64,000 bases of DNA, taken from positions 68,750 to 132,749 of the forward strand of contig NZ_JOJL01000012.1 of the NCBI RefSeq assembly GCF_000721705.1, given 5' to 3'. Every line of letters starts with the position of its first letter. Position 1 is the first letter of the stretch. The notes below the pieces were generated by a model that saw only the letters and a list, made by a program, of their open reading frames with translations, made no database searches and had not been told where the DNA came from. This document shows positions 49,399-58,438 of the stretch, piece by piece. The translations under genes and the position numbers were made by a program. Source of the DNA: Actinoplanes subtropicus (GTDB lineage: Bacteria; Actinomycetota; Actinomycetes; Mycobacteriales; Micromonosporaceae).

Positions 49399-50949
49399 TC
49401 AGGACCAGCCGGTGGTGACCACCCAGCTGACGTCGTCCGACCAGAGGTTGGCCGCGTCGAAGGTGTGTACGCCGCCGTTGCTCGCCACGTACGCGATGTT
49501 GTTGTAGTGCCGGATGTCCCGGGTCGGGTAGTTGTACGACTGGAAGGTGTTGCCCTGCCCGTTCTTGCCGGCCTGCGGGCAGAACGTGGCGTCCTGCGCG
49601 AACAGCGAGCTGCCGTCGTTGGCGTTCAGCCACAGCTGGAACCCGGAGTGCCGCAGGTAGCTGCCGGACGTGTCCTTCGACTCGAACGAGACGCAGGAGC
49701 TGTTCGCCAGCCCGGCCCGGACCACGAAGGTGGCCTGGCCCTTGAGCGTGGCGGTGCTGGACGAGCTGACCACCTGGGTGTTCACCGTGCTGCCGGAGTG
49801 CGCGATGTACCGGGTGGTGCAGCAGGCCGTGGTGGCCCGCAGCGAGACCGACGAGCCGACGGTGACCGCCGGGCCGCTGGTCAGCGAGGTGGTGGCGTAC
49901 GCGGCCGCGGTGATGTTGGCCTGGACCGCGTTCTCGGTGGCGTCGCTGGGGTAGCCGGAGGTCATCACGCCCTCGTAGAACGTGCCGGCCGAGCCGTTGC
50001 TGTTGTCCCCGCCGATGCCCAGGATGATCGCACCTTCCTTGTGCATCGGGTTGTAGCCGGAGGTCGTGGACCGGGCGCCGCTGTAGTAGGTGGACAGCGA
50101 GCCGGACTGGGCGTTGCCGCCGCGGATGGCCCACAGGTTCGCGGTGCCCTTGACGACGGCCGTGGTGAACCGGCTGGTGATGCTGGGGTCGGCGGAGTTG
50201 AGGCCGAGGTTCTGGCCGGAGAACAGGCCGTTCTCCAGATCAGCCATGATCCACGGGCCGTTGCCGGCGCCGTAGCCCCAGCCCTTGCTGGTGCCGAAGT
50301 AGATGGCCTCCATGTGGCCGTTGCCGGTGTCCGTGCTGCTGGTCTCGGCGTTGCCGTAGTCGAAGCAGCAGTCGCCGTTGTAGTGGCTGCCGTCGAGCAC
50401 GGCGTACTCGCCCTCGGCGGCGTCCCCGGTGGCGATCCCGTTGGTGGAGTTGTTGCGGTAGCCGGTGCCGGGGGAGACGAAGACGCCGTACGCCTTCTGC
50501 CCGCCCACGGTGACCGGCGCGGCCGCCGCCCCGGCGAGGTTGTCGTAGTTGTTGACGTCGGGGCCGTTGAAGCCGCCGGGCGGGGCCTGGGTCAGGTTGT
50601 TCCCGTGCCCCGACTGGTCGTAGATGATCGTGATGAGGCACGTGGTGCCGGCGCAGAAGGTGTCCTGCGCGGCCGCGTTGGCGACCCCGCCCGCGCTCAG
50701 CGGGGCGATGTTGAGGGTGGCGCTGTCCGAGGCGCGTTTCACCTGGTACAGCGAGCCGGTGTAGGCGGCGTAGAGGGCGCGGGTGGTGCTGTGCGCGGCC
50801 ACGCAGGGCGTGCCGCCGGAGGCGTAGATGTCACAGGGCTGGGCGGTGGCGGCCTGCGAGACGCCGGCGTTGACCAGGACGGTGGCGACGATGGTCGCCG
50901 AGGTGGCGGCGCCGAGGGCGAGGCCACGGACGAGCCGTGATGGTGCCAT
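49399..50949 (-). CDS. Secreted GH54 alpha-L-arabinofuranosidase with CBM42 (AbfB type)
   Basis: A 516-residue exported glycosidase. After a signal peptide (ALGAATSATIVATVLVNAG) the GH54 catalytic domain opens CDIYASGGTPCVAAHSTTRA. It carries the nucleophile Glu in GPWIMADLENGLFSGQ and the acid/base Asp in IGGDNSNGSAGTFYEG, in the positions known for fungal AbfB. The last ~135 residues form a CBM42 arabinose-binding trefoil (SCVSFESKDTSGSYLRHSGF, TFCPQAGKNGQGNTFQSYN). It removes arabinose side chains from arabinoxylan or arabinan. ATG at 50949 is chosen; a longer frame starts inside the operator region. A LacI-type operator lies 75 bp upstream. Confidence 0.93.
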   Translation of the reverse strand: MAPSRLVRGLALGAATSATIVATVLVNAGVSQAATAQPCDIYASGGTPCVAAHSTTRALYAAYTGSLYQVKRASDSATLNIAPLSAGGVANAAAQDTFCAGTTCLITIIYDQSGHGNNLTQAPPGGFNGPDVNNYDNLAGAAAAPVTVGGQKAYGVFVSPGTGYRNNSTNGIATGDAAEGEYAVLDGSHYNGDCCFDYGNAETSSTDTGNGHMEAIYFGTSKGWGYGAGNGPWIMADLENGLFSGQNLGLNSADPSITSRFTTAVVKGTANLWAIRGGNAQSGSLSTYYSGARSTTSGYNPMHKEGAIILGIGGDNSNGSAGTFYEGVMTSGYPSDATENAVQANITAAAYATTSLTSGPAVTVGSSVSLRATTACCTTRYIAHSGSTVNTQVVSSSSTATLKGQATFVVRAGLANSSCVSFESKDTSGSYLRHSGFQLWLNANDGSSLFAQDATFCPQAGKNGQGNTFQSYNYPTRDIRHYNNIAYVASNGGVHTFDAANLWSDDVSWVVTTGWS

Positions 50950-51023
50950 GGGGTGACCTCTTCCGATGCGGGGAATGCGGCGAGGGGGGAGCCTGCAGCG
51001 GAAACTGTTGATCAAAACCCGGG

Positions 51024-51037
51024 TGTGAACGTTAACA
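51024..51037. promoter_or_regulatory. LacI-type operator upstream of GH54
   Basis: TGTGAACGTTAACA has the symmetry TGT-N-AACGTT-N-ACA around a central CG, typical of LacI-family sites controlling sugar genes in actinobacteria. It differs from the operators of the local LacI gene at 54172-54258, so another regulator is implied. Confidence 0.55.
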
Positions 51038-51104
51038 TAACCGATACGCCGACGTGACGCAACGGCAATTTTCTATGTACGAGCTGTGCATGGGAGCGCT
51101 CACA

Positions 51105-51989
51105 TCAGGCATCCGGGATGACCATTTCGAACACCTCGCGCGCGATGTCCGGGTCGGGGCCGTTGCGGACGCCGGTGTCGAGCGCGTCGATCCGGGACAT
51201 CTCTTCGGCGGTCAGCTCGAAGTCGAACACCGAGAAGTTCTCGAGGATCCGGCCCGGGTTGGTGGACTTCGGAATCGCCGACCGGCCGTGCTGCACCTGC
51301 CAGCGCAGCATCACCTGGGCCGGCGACCGGCCGTGCCCGGCCGCGATCGCGCCGATCGCCGGGTCTTCCAGGACGCTGCGCCGCTCCTCGCCCCAGCCGG
51401 GGTAGAACGTGATGCCGCCGATCGGCGACCACGCCTGGGTGAGGATGCCGTGCTCGGCGTCGGCCCGCTGCACGTCCGGCTGGCTGAAGTACGGGTGCAG
51501 CTCGATCTGGTTCACCGCCGGGACGACCGTGGTGGCCGCCAGCAGCTCGTCGAGGTGCGGCCGCCTGAAGTTGCTGACGCCGATCGCGCGTACCCGGCCG
51601 TCGGCGAGCAGCTTCTCGAGGGCCCGGTAGGCGGCGATCGTCCGGTCGAACCGGTCTGGCGCCGGCTGGTGCAGGATCAGCAGGTCGAGCCGGTCCACGC
51701 CGAGCTTGCGGGTGGCCTTCTCGAAGGCGTGCAGCGTCTGGTCGTAGCCGTAGTCGCTGACCCACACCTTCGTCTCCAGGAAGACCTCCGCAGGGTCCAG
51801 GCCGGCGCGCCGGATCCCCTCGCCGACCTGCCTTTCATTCCCGTACGCGGCGGCCGTGTCCACGTGCCGGTAACCAACCTTCAGCGCCGTCTCGACGGCG
51901 GCCGCGGTCTCCTCCGGCGGACTCTGGAACACACCGAAGCCGAGAGCGGGCATCGAGACGCCATTGTTGAGCATGAGTTCAGGGGTCAT
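51105..51989 (-). CDS. Aldo-keto reductase
   Basis: A 294-residue (alpha/beta)8 NADPH-dependent reductase. The catalytic tetrad is intact: Asp and Tyr in HVDTAAAYGNERQVG, Lys in VFLETKVWVSDYG, His in LLILHQPAPDRFD. The coenzyme loop is GRSAIPKSTNPGRILENF. The family is the AKR5-like prokaryotic group that reduces diketo acids, glyoxals or sugars. ATG at 51989 is followed by the usual ELMLNNGVSMPALGFG start. It is divergent from the DUF190 gene, 67 bp apart. Confidence 0.92.
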   Translation of the reverse strand: MTPELMLNNGVSMPALGFGVFQSPPEETAAAVETALKVGYRHVDTAAAYGNERQVGEGIRRAGLDPAEVFLETKVWVSDYGYDQTLHAFEKATRKLGVDRLDLLILHQPAPDRFDRTIAAYRALEKLLADGRVRAIGVSNFRRPHLDELLAATTVVPAVNQIELHPYFSQPDVQRADAEHGILTQAWSPIGGITFYPGWGEERRSVLEDPAIGAIAAGHGRSPAQVMLRWQVQHGRSAIPKSTNPGRILENFSVFDFELTAEEMSRIDALDTGVRNGPDPDIAREVFEMVIPDA

Positions 51990-52056
51990 GCTTCGACCGT
52001 AGGCATGCCGCGGCCCCGGTGCGGGGTACCAGCGTTACCTCCCGGAGGAGTGCCTC

Positions 52057-52395
52057 ATGAAGATCGAAGGACCGGCCGTACGGCTGACCATCTTCCTCGG
52101 CGAGGACGACACCTGGCACCACAAGCCGCTCTACCACGAGATCGTCAGCCGGGCGCACCACGCCGGGCTGGCCGGGGCCTCGGTGCTGCGCGGCATCGAG
52201 GGGTACGGCGCCAGCTCGCGGATCCACACCAGCCGGCTGCTGTCGCTCTCCGAGGACCTGCCGCTGGCGGTGATCATCGTGGACCAGGAGGACCGGATCC
52301 GCGCGTTCCTGCCACAGCTCGACGAGCTGGTCACCGAGGGGCTGGTCATCCTGGACCCGGTCGAGGTGATCCGCTACGTCGGCCGCCCGCGCTGA
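52057..52395 (+). CDS. DUF190 (PII-like) protein
   Basis: A 112-residue protein of the DUF190 family, which adopts a PII-like ferredoxin fold. Marker segments are [40 protein letters not shown] and [21 protein letters not shown] good ribosome site GGAGGAG precedes ATG at 52057. DUF190 genes often accompany CrcB/Fluc fluoride channels, but none is here. Confidence 0.88.
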   Translation: MKIEGPAVRLTIFLGEDDTWHHKPLYHEIVSRAHHAGLAGASVLRGIEGYGASSRIHTSRLLSLSEDLPLAVIIVDQEDRIRAFLPQLDELVTEGLVILDPVEVIRYVGRPR

Positions 52396-52405
52396 GCGGG
52401 CGGCC
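52381..52405. terminator. Bidirectional terminator hairpin
   Basis: GGCCGCCCGC (52381-52390), loop GCTGA, GCGGGCGGCC (52396-52405): a perfect 10-bp stem over the DUF190 stop. It lies between convergent genes and can serve both the DUF190 gene and the glycosidase gene. Confidence 0.7.
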
Positions 52406-52450
52406 TGGCCGCAGTCTCGATCACCCTTGACGAGAAGGCACTGGATCGGC

Positions 52451-54160
52451 TCAGGAAGTGACCGGCACCAGCGACCACTGCTGCTCGGGCAGGTTCTGGT
52501 CGGGCCACTGGATCACCTGCGCGCCGTCCGCGGCCGAGCCCTGCGCCACGGTCAGCAACTTGCCCGCGTGCCGGTCGACCAGCTTGTAGTACGCGCCGTC
52601 GGGAACCAGCTGCCAGGCCTGGTCGCCGCCGCCGTTCTCCACCCACTGCACGGCGTTCGCGCCGTCCGCCGTCGAGGTGCCCCAGATCGACAGCGCCCGG
52701 CCGCTGTTGCGGTTGAGCAGCGAACGGTAGCCGCCGCCGATGTCGGTGACGTGCCACTGCTGGTTGGCGCCGCCGTTGGCCGCCCACTGGACCACGGCGG
52801 CGCCGTCGACCAGGTTCTGCTGGTAGACGTCGAGCGCCTTGCCGCTCCTGCGGTTGATCAGCTGGTAGTACGGGCCGGCCGAGTAGCCGAAGTCGACGTC
52901 GGCGTACCGGACGGTGTCGACGCCGCCGATGACCGCGACGCGACCGGTCTTCGGCAGGTAGACGAGGTCGCGGCTGTAGGAGGCGGGCGAGTTGGTGTTG
53001 ACCTGCGCCCACGCACCGGTGCTCGAGCCGGACTGGTTCTCCCAGACGGCGCCGCTGCCGGCCGCGTTGTAGAGGATGCGGCCGTCCGGCAGGCGGGTCA
53101 GGACCGGACTGCCGCCCTGGGCGAGCGGGCCGGAGCCGGCCGTCACCGGCAGCGACCCGACGCCGGTGCCGGCCGCCCCGCCGACCGCGTAGAACCGCAG
53201 CGGATCGGTGGCGACCTTGTAGCGGACGTTGTCGCCGCCACCCCAGTACTCGTACGTCATCAGCCATTTGCCGTCGCTGGTGGGGACGACGGTGGCCATG
53301 CCCGGCCGGCCGTCACCGACCGTGGCGGAGCCGGCGACGTCGAGAACCGGCGCGCTCCACGCCGCGCTGGTGCCGTTCCAGGTGCGGTGGGCGAGGATCT
53401 GCCCGTGCGAGTCGGCGCCGGTGGCGTTGTCGGCCGCCATGGTCAGCGCGCCGGTGGCGGCGTCGTAGCCGGAGTAGTCGTTCTCGTCCGAGTAGTACGC
53501 GACCAGCTGGTTGTCGTAGACCATCAGGTACGGCTCCCAGACCGGGTCGACCTGCCGGTACCTGTTGGCCGCCGCGACGTTCGTGCCGATCGCCCCGGCG
53601 CTGCCGCCCTGCCAGCCGCCGGTGGTGATGATGTTGACGAACTTCCAGCTCGTGCCGGAGTCGCTGCTGGCGTAGAGCGCGATCGCCAGGTCCCGCCGGT
53701 CGCCGTCGTTGCTCGGCGTCCAGGTCGGGTCGGCCGCCTTGTGCTCGGTGTAGTACGCGTCGTCGCCGGCGACGACACTGGCCATGAGCAGGGTGCCGGC
53801 CGCCAGTTTGCCGACCGCCTGCGGCAGCACGTAGAGGTACGGGTTGGTCCAGTTGCTGGAGTACCTGGCGTACGCGCAATTGCCGGAGAGGTACTTCGGC
53901 GCCTTGACGTCGCTGCGGTGCTGCCAGGTCGCACCGCCGTCGTCGCTGGTGTAGATCGGGATCGGCTGGCCGGTCGCCGAGCCGGAGGCCGGGACGGTCG
54001 ACTTCTCGAACGCGACCACCAGCCGGCCGCTGGGCAGCACCGCGGCCTTCGGATACACCACGCAGTTGCCGTGGCCCTTGAGGCACGCGGCGGAGTCGGG
54101 CAGCGCGTAGACGACCGTGGGAGAGACGGCCAGCGCCAGGCTGAGAATGGTAGAGATCAA
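52451..54160 (-). CDS. Secreted sialidase-fold glycosidase with ricin-B lectin domain
   Basis: A 569-residue exported protein. A short signal (ILSLALAVSPTVVYALP) leads to a six-blade sialidase-like propeller of ~400 residues with BNR/Asp-box elements (YTSDDGGATWQHRS, YASSDSGTSWKFVN) and PKAAVLPSGRLVVAFEKST. The last ~130 residues are a ricin-type beta-trefoil with repeated Q-x-W motifs (ANQQWHVTD, GDQAWQLVP, PEQQWSLVP). The fold is shared by sialidases and GH93 exo-arabinanases. With GH54 and GH42 in the locus, exo-arabinanase is my preferred reading, but it is inference. The start is TTG at 54160 after GGGGGA; three LacI operators lie upstream. Confidence 0.8.
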   Translation of the reverse strand: MISTILSLALAVSPTVVYALPDSAACLKGHGNCVVYPKAAVLPSGRLVVAFEKSTVPASGSATGQPIPIYTSDDGGATWQHRSDVKAPKYLSGNCAYARYSSNWTNPYLYVLPQAVGKLAAGTLLMASVVAGDDAYYTEHKAADPTWTPSNDGDRRDLAIALYASSDSGTSWKFVNIITTGGWQGGSAGAIGTNVAAANRYRQVDPVWEPYLMVYDNQLVAYYSDENDYSGYDAATGALTMAADNATGADSHGQILAHRTWNGTSAAWSAPVLDVAGSATVGDGRPGMATVVPTSDGKWLMTYEYWGGGDNVRYKVATDPLRFYAVGGAAGTGVGSLPVTAGSGPLAQGGSPVLTRLPDGRILYNAAGSGAVWENQSGSSTGAWAQVNTNSPASYSRDLVYLPKTGRVAVIGGVDTVRYADVDFGYSAGPYYQLINRRSGKALDVYQQNLVDGAAVVQWAANGGANQQWHVTDIGGGYRSLLNRNSGRALSIWGTSTADGANAVQWVENGGGDQAWQLVPDGAYYKLVDRHAGKLLTVAQGSAADGAQVIQWPDQNLPEQQWSLVPVTS

Positions 54161-54171
54161 CTTTCCCCCAA

Positions 54172-54258
54172 ATGGCTACGTAGTCATGGGGAGAATGTCT
54201 ACGTAGTCATTTCGTGCTTGTCAAGGTCTTGACGGCGCCGCAATGACTACGTAGACAT
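54172..54258. promoter_or_regulatory. Three LacI operators in divergent promoter region
   Basis: ATGGCTACGTAGTCAT (54172-54187), ATGTCTACGTAGTCAT (54195-54210) and ATGACTACGTAGACAT (54243-54258). The third is the exact reverse complement of the second; all share the palindrome CTACGTAG. They flank the starts of the lectin glycosidase gene (12 bp away) and of the lacI gene (30 bp away), so the LacI protein should repress both. Confidence 0.85.
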
Positions 54259-54287
54259 ATGCCGACCGCACAGCGAGGGAGGGCACG

Positions 54288-55313
54288 ATGACGGGGGATC
54301 GCAAGCGGCCGGCGGGCAGCGTGGACGTGGCCCGGCTGGCCGGCGTCTCGCAGAAGACCGTCTCGCGGGTCTTCAACAACGAGCCGCGGGTGTCGGGGGA
54401 GACCCGCGAGCGCGTGCTCGCCGCGGCGCGGGAGCTGGGCTACCGCCCGAACAGCGCCGCCCGGGCCCTGCTCACCGGCCGGCACTACCGGATCGGGGTG
54501 GTGTCGCTCGGCACCGCGCACTTCGGCCCGTCCTCCCTGCTGGTGGCGCTCGAGCGGGCGGCCCGGCGGATCAGCTACTCGCTGAGCGTCGCCAACTCGT
54601 TCGAGGAGGACGCCACCGGCCTCAAGGCGGCCGTCGACAACCTGCTCGTCCAGGGCGTCGACGCGATCATCCTGTCCGAGCCGGTCGACGACGAGGGCGG
54701 CGAGCCGCTGGTCATCGACGTGCCGGTGCTGGCCCTGGGCGCCGCGCCGGTCGTGCAGGCTCCGACGGTGCTCTCCGTGCGGGCGGCCGAGGGCGGCGAC
54801 GCCGCGGCCGAGGTGACCCGGTACCTGCTCGGCCTCGGGCACCGGACCGTGCACCACATCGCCGGGCCGCCGCGGTGGTGGGCCGCCCGCGAGCGCCGGC
54901 ACAACTGGCACGACACGCTGGTCGCGGCCGGCGCCGAGGTGCCGGAGAGCCGGAGCGGCGACTGGACCGCGCGCAGCGGCTACGAACTCGGCCGCGACCT
55001 GGCCCGCGACCCGGACGTCACGGCGATCTTCGCGGCCAACGACGAGATGGCGATCGGCGTCATCCACGCGCTGCACGAGGCGGGCCGCGACGTGCCCGGC
55101 GAGGTCAGCGTCGCGGGCTTCGACGACATCCCGGTGGCGGCGCACGTCTGGCCGTCACTGACCACGGTCGGCTCGGACAACGCCGAGCTGGCCGAGGTCG
55201 GCCTGACCTACCTGACCGATTTCCTCAACGACCCCGAGCACGTGCCGCCGGCGCCGCCCCAGCACGTGCACCAGATGGTGATCCGCAATTCGACGGCCCG
55301 GCCGTCCGCATAA
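54288..55313 (+). CDS. LacI-family transcriptional regulator
   Basis: A 341-residue repressor. The N-terminal helix-turn-helix and hinge read VDVARLAGVSQKTVSRVFNN and LGYRPNSAARALLTGR; residues 65-340 form the periplasmic-binding-protein-like sugar domain (VTAIFAANDEMAIGVIHALH, VAGFDDIPVAAHVWPSLTTV). ATG at 54288 follows GAGGGAGGG. It is divergent from the glycosidase and 80 bp before the ABC genes, so it is the local regulator of the locus. Confidence 0.95.
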   Translation: MTGDRKRPAGSVDVARLAGVSQKTVSRVFNNEPRVSGETRERVLAAARELGYRPNSAARALLTGRHYRIGVVSLGTAHFGPSSLLVALERAARRISYSLSVANSFEEDATGLKAAVDNLLVQGVDAIILSEPVDDEGGEPLVIDVPVLALGAAPVVQAPTVLSVRAAEGGDAAAEVTRYLLGLGHRTVHHIAGPPRWWAARERRHNWHDTLVAAGAEVPESRSGDWTARSGYELGRDLARDPDVTAIFAANDEMAIGVIHALHEAGRDVPGEVSVAGFDDIPVAAHVWPSLTTVGSDNAELAEVGLTYLTDFLNDPEHVPPAPPQHVHQMVIRNSTARPSA

Positions 55314-55393
55314 CAGGAAAGGCCGCCGCCATCGGCCCTCCGGCTGCGAACCCGGGCCGGCGGCAGCGGCCATTGACACGGAGGAGCAACCCC

Positions 55394-56749
55394 ATGTCCC
55401 GCAAAGTTTCCCATTGGCGCCTGGCGGCCGCACTAGCGGCCTCGGTCCTGGCCCTGACCGCCTGCTCCGGCACCGACACCAAGACCACGAAATCGGCAGG
55501 ACCGGTGAGCCAGGCCGACATCGACAAGGCGATGACCACCCCCACCACCCTGACGTTCTGGACCTGGGTGCCGAACATCGACCAGGAGGTGGCGCTGTTC
55601 GAGAAGAAGTACCCGGCCGTCAAGGTCAATGTCGTGAACGCCGGGCAGGGGGCCGACCAGTACACGAAGCTGCGGACCGCTCTCAAGGCCGGCTCCGGCG
55701 CTCCCGACCTGGCCCAGATCGAGTACCAGTACATTCCCACCTTCTCGATCACCAAGAGCCTCGTCGACCTCCGGCCGTACGGCGCCGAGGCGGACAAGTC
55801 CAAGTTCGTGGACTGGACCTGGGGGCAGGTGACCGGCCCGAACGGCGAGATCCTGGCCTATCCGCAGGACACCGGGCCGATGGGCCTGCTCTACCGGGCG
55901 GACATCTTCCAGAAGTACGGCATCCAGGTCCCCAAGACGTGGGACGACTTCGCCGCCGCCGCCCGCAAGCTGCACGCCGCCGACCCGAAGGTCTACCTCA
56001 CCGACATGGCGGCCAACGAGGCGGCCGGCTGGCACGGGCTGATGTGGCAGGCCGGCTCCAAGCCGTACACGGTCAGCGGCACCACGATCGGGCTCGCCGT
56101 CAACGACGCCGCGTCCAAGAAGGTCGCCGACTACTGGGGTGGGCTCGCCAAGGCGGGCGTGATCTCCACCGACCCGGACTTCACCGACAACTGGTACCAG
56201 GGCTTCAACCAGGGCAAGTACGCCACCTGGATCACCGCGGCCTGGGCGCCGGCCTTCCTCGGCGGCAGCGCCAAGCCGACCGCGGGCAAGTGGCGGGCCG
56301 CGCCGATGCCGCAGTGGGACACCAAGGCGGTCGCCGGCAACTGGGGCGGCTCCACGACCGCGGTCATCCAGGGCAGCAAGAACCCGATCGCGGCGGCGAA
56401 GTTCGCCGAGTTCCTGAACACCGACGCCGACACCACCAAGATGTTCAACACCGTGCAGAACTTCTTCCCGGCCAGCAAGGCGCTGCTCGCGGACTCGTCG
56501 TTCGCCGGGCAGAGGAACGACTTCTTCGGCGGGCAGCAGGTCAACGCGGTCTTCGCCCAGATCAGCGACACCGTGGACAGCGCCTGGCAGTGGCCGCCGT
56601 TCCTGGACCAGTCGACGAAGGACTGGACGGAGACCGTGGGCACCGGGCTCGCGAACAAGGCTGACGTGGCCGCGGCGACCGACCAATGGCAGCAGCGGCT
56701 CACCTCGTACGCAAAAGACCAGGGATTCACGGTCAGCGCGGGCTCATGA
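55394..56749 (+). CDS. Sugar ABC transporter substrate-binding lipoprotein
   Basis: A 451-residue extracellular binding protein of the CUT1/MalE type. The lipoprotein signal ends LASVLALTACSG with the lipidated Cys. The mature protein starts with TTLTFWTWVPNIDQEVALFE and contains YPQDTGPMGLLYRADIFQKY and TAVIQGSKNPIAAAKFAEFL, typical of the family. Strong ribosome site GGAGGAG before ATG at 55394. It overlaps the permease start by four bases (ATGA). The ligand is presumably an arabinan- or galactan-derived oligosaccharide, from context. Confidence 0.94.
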   Translation: MSRKVSHWRLAAALAASVLALTACSGTDTKTTKSAGPVSQADIDKAMTTPTTLTFWTWVPNIDQEVALFEKKYPAVKVNVVNAGQGADQYTKLRTALKAGSGAPDLAQIEYQYIPTFSITKSLVDLRPYGAEADKSKFVDWTWGQVTGPNGEILAYPQDTGPMGLLYRADIFQKYGIQVPKTWDDFAAAARKLHAADPKVYLTDMAANEAAGWHGLMWQAGSKPYTVSGTTIGLAVNDAASKKVADYWGGLAKAGVISTDPDFTDNWYQGFNQGKYATWITAAWAPAFLGGSAKPTAGKWRAAPMPQWDTKAVAGNWGGSTTAVIQGSKNPIAAAKFAEFLNTDADTTKMFNTVQNFFPASKALLADSSFAGQRNDFFGGQQVNAVFAQISDTVDSAWQWPPFLDQSTKDWTETVGTGLANKADVAAATDQWQQRLTSYAKDQGFTVSAGS

Positions 56750-57585
56750 CCAAACGTGCCGGCTATGTCTTCGTCGCCCCCTTCATGGTGTTCTTCCTGC
56801 TCCTGTTCCTGCTGCCGCTCGGGTACGCCGGCTACCTGAGCCTGTTCAAGGACCAACTGGTCGGCGGCACGGTCTTCGCCGGGCTCGCGAACTACTCGCG
56901 AGCCCTGGCGGACGACCAACTCCTGCACGGCGTGCTGCGGGTGGGCCTGTTCTTCCTGGTCCAGGTTCCGGTGATGCTGCTGGTGTCGCTGGGCGCGGCG
57001 CTGGCCATCGACAGTGGACTGCTGCGCGCCGCGCGGCTCTTCCGGCTGGGCGTCTTCCTGCCGTACGCGGTGCCCAGCGTGGTCGCCGCCCTGATGTGGG
57101 GTTACCTCTACGGCCCGAGCTTCGGGCCGCTGGCGAAGCTCGGCTTCAACCCGATCGGCGACACGCTGATGCTGCCGTCGCTCGGCAACATCGTCACCTG
57201 GGAGTTCGCCGGCTACAACATGATCATCCTGTACGCCGCCCTACGCACCGTTCCGGCCGAGCGCTACGAGGCGGCCGCGATGGACGGGGCCGGACCGTGG
57301 CGTACGGCATGGTTCATCAAGATCCCCGCGTTGCGCCCGGCGCTGCTGCTCTGCCTGGTGTTCTCGGTGATCGGCAGCTTCCAGCTGTTCGCCGAGCCCA
57401 AGCTGATCCAGTCGCTCGCCCCGACCGTCATCACCTCGTCCTACACACCCAACCTGTACGCCTACAGCCTCGCGTTCATCTCGCAACAGGTGAACTACGC
57501 GGCCGCGGTCTCGTTCCTGCTCGGGTTCGTGATCCTGGTCGTGTCCTACGCGGTGCTGCTGACCGCCAGCCGGAGCCGCCGATGA
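56746..57585 (+). CDS. Sugar ABC transporter permease (MalF/UgpA type)
   Basis: A 279-residue inner-membrane permease with six helices. The ATPase-contact EAA loop is EAAAMDGAGPWRTAWFIKIP. ATG at 56746 overlaps the binding-protein stop and the stop overlaps the next permease start, so the three are tightly coupled. No ATP-binding subunit gene follows; actinobacterial transporters of this type usually share the MsiK ATPase encoded elsewhere. Confidence 0.94.
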   Translation: MTKRAGYVFVAPFMVFFLLLFLLPLGYAGYLSLFKDQLVGGTVFAGLANYSRALADDQLLHGVLRVGLFFLVQVPVMLLVSLGAALAIDSGLLRAARLFRLGVFLPYAVPSVVAALMWGYLYGPSFGPLAKLGFNPIGDTLMLPSLGNIVTWEFAGYNMIILYAALRTVPAERYEAAAMDGAGPWRTAWFIKIPALRPALLLCLVFSVIGSFQLFAEPKLIQSLAPTVITSSYTPNLYAYSLAFISQQVNYAAAVSFLLGFVILVVSYAVLLTASRSRR

Positions 57586-58430
57586 CCCGCCGCAGCACCA
57601 CGCTCACCCTCGGCATGGGCGCCGTGCTCATCTACTTCCTGTTCCCGCTGTTCTGGCTGGTCATCGCCGCGACGAAGACTACCGGCGACCTGTTCTCGAC
57701 GTTCGGGCTGTGGTTCGCGCACGACTTCTCGCTGTTCGCCAACATCCGGGAGACCTTCACCCACAACCATGGTGAGTACGCCCGGTGGATGGCCAACACG
57801 CTGGTCTACGCCACGGTCAGCGCGCTCGGGGCGTCGGCGCTGGCCACCTTCGCCGGCTACGGGTTCGCCCGCTACCAGTTCCGCGGCCGGTCAATGATGC
57901 TCGGAACGGTGCTCGGCACGATCATGGTGCCGACCACCGCGCTGGCCATCCCGACCTACCTGCTGTTCAGCAAGGCCGCGCTGGTCAACACGCCGTGGGC
58001 GGTGATCCTGCCGTCGCTGGTCAGCCCGTTCGGCCTGTTCCTGATGTGGGTCTACGCCCGCGACGCCGTCTCGGACACCGTGCTCGAGGCGGCCCGGATC
58101 GACGGCGCCGGGGAACTGGCCATCTTCTTCCGGGTCGTGCTGCGCAGCCTGGGCCCCGGCTTCGTCACCGTCCTGCTGTTCACCCTGGTTGCGACGTGGA
58201 ACAACTACTTCCTGCCGCTGATCATGCTGAACGACCCGTCGTACTACCCGATCACCGTGGGCCTGGCCTCCTGGTCGGCGCAGGCCGTGGGCGGCAGCGG
58301 GGCGAACGCCGACCTGCTCGCCTGCGTGGTGACCGGCTCCCTGCTCTCGATCATTCCGCTGATCGCCGCCTTCGTGCTGCTGCAGCGCTACTGGCAGTCC
58401 GGCCTCTCGGCCGGCGCTGTCAAGGAATAG
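57582..58430 (+). CDS. Sugar ABC transporter permease (MalG/UgpE type)
   Basis: A 282-residue partner permease with six helices and the EAA loop LEAARIDGAGELAIFFRVVL. Other family marks are YGFARYQFRGRSMMLGTVLG and VATWNNYFLPLIMLNDPSYY. ATG at 57582 overlaps the previous stop (ATGA). The GH42 gene starts 9 bp after its stop, so imported oligosaccharide would meet an intracellular galactosidase. Confidence 0.94.
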   Translation: MTRRSTTLTLGMGAVLIYFLFPLFWLVIAATKTTGDLFSTFGLWFAHDFSLFANIRETFTHNHGEYARWMANTLVYATVSALGASALATFAGYGFARYQFRGRSMMLGTVLGTIMVPTTALAIPTYLLFSKAALVNTPWAVILPSLVSPFGLFLMWVYARDAVSDTVLEAARIDGAGELAIFFRVVLRSLGPGFVTVLLFTLVATWNNYFLPLIMLNDPSYYPITVGLASWSAQAVGGSGANADLLACVVTGSLLSIIPLIAAFVLLQRYWQSGLSAGAVKE

Positions 58431-58438
58431 GAGTCCCC

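Noticed and set aside
55321..55371. Attenuator between lacI and the ABC genes
   Set aside because: GGCCGCCGCC and GGCAGCGGCC could pair at 9 of 10 positions, but the 31-base loop and plain GC-richness make it unconvincing.
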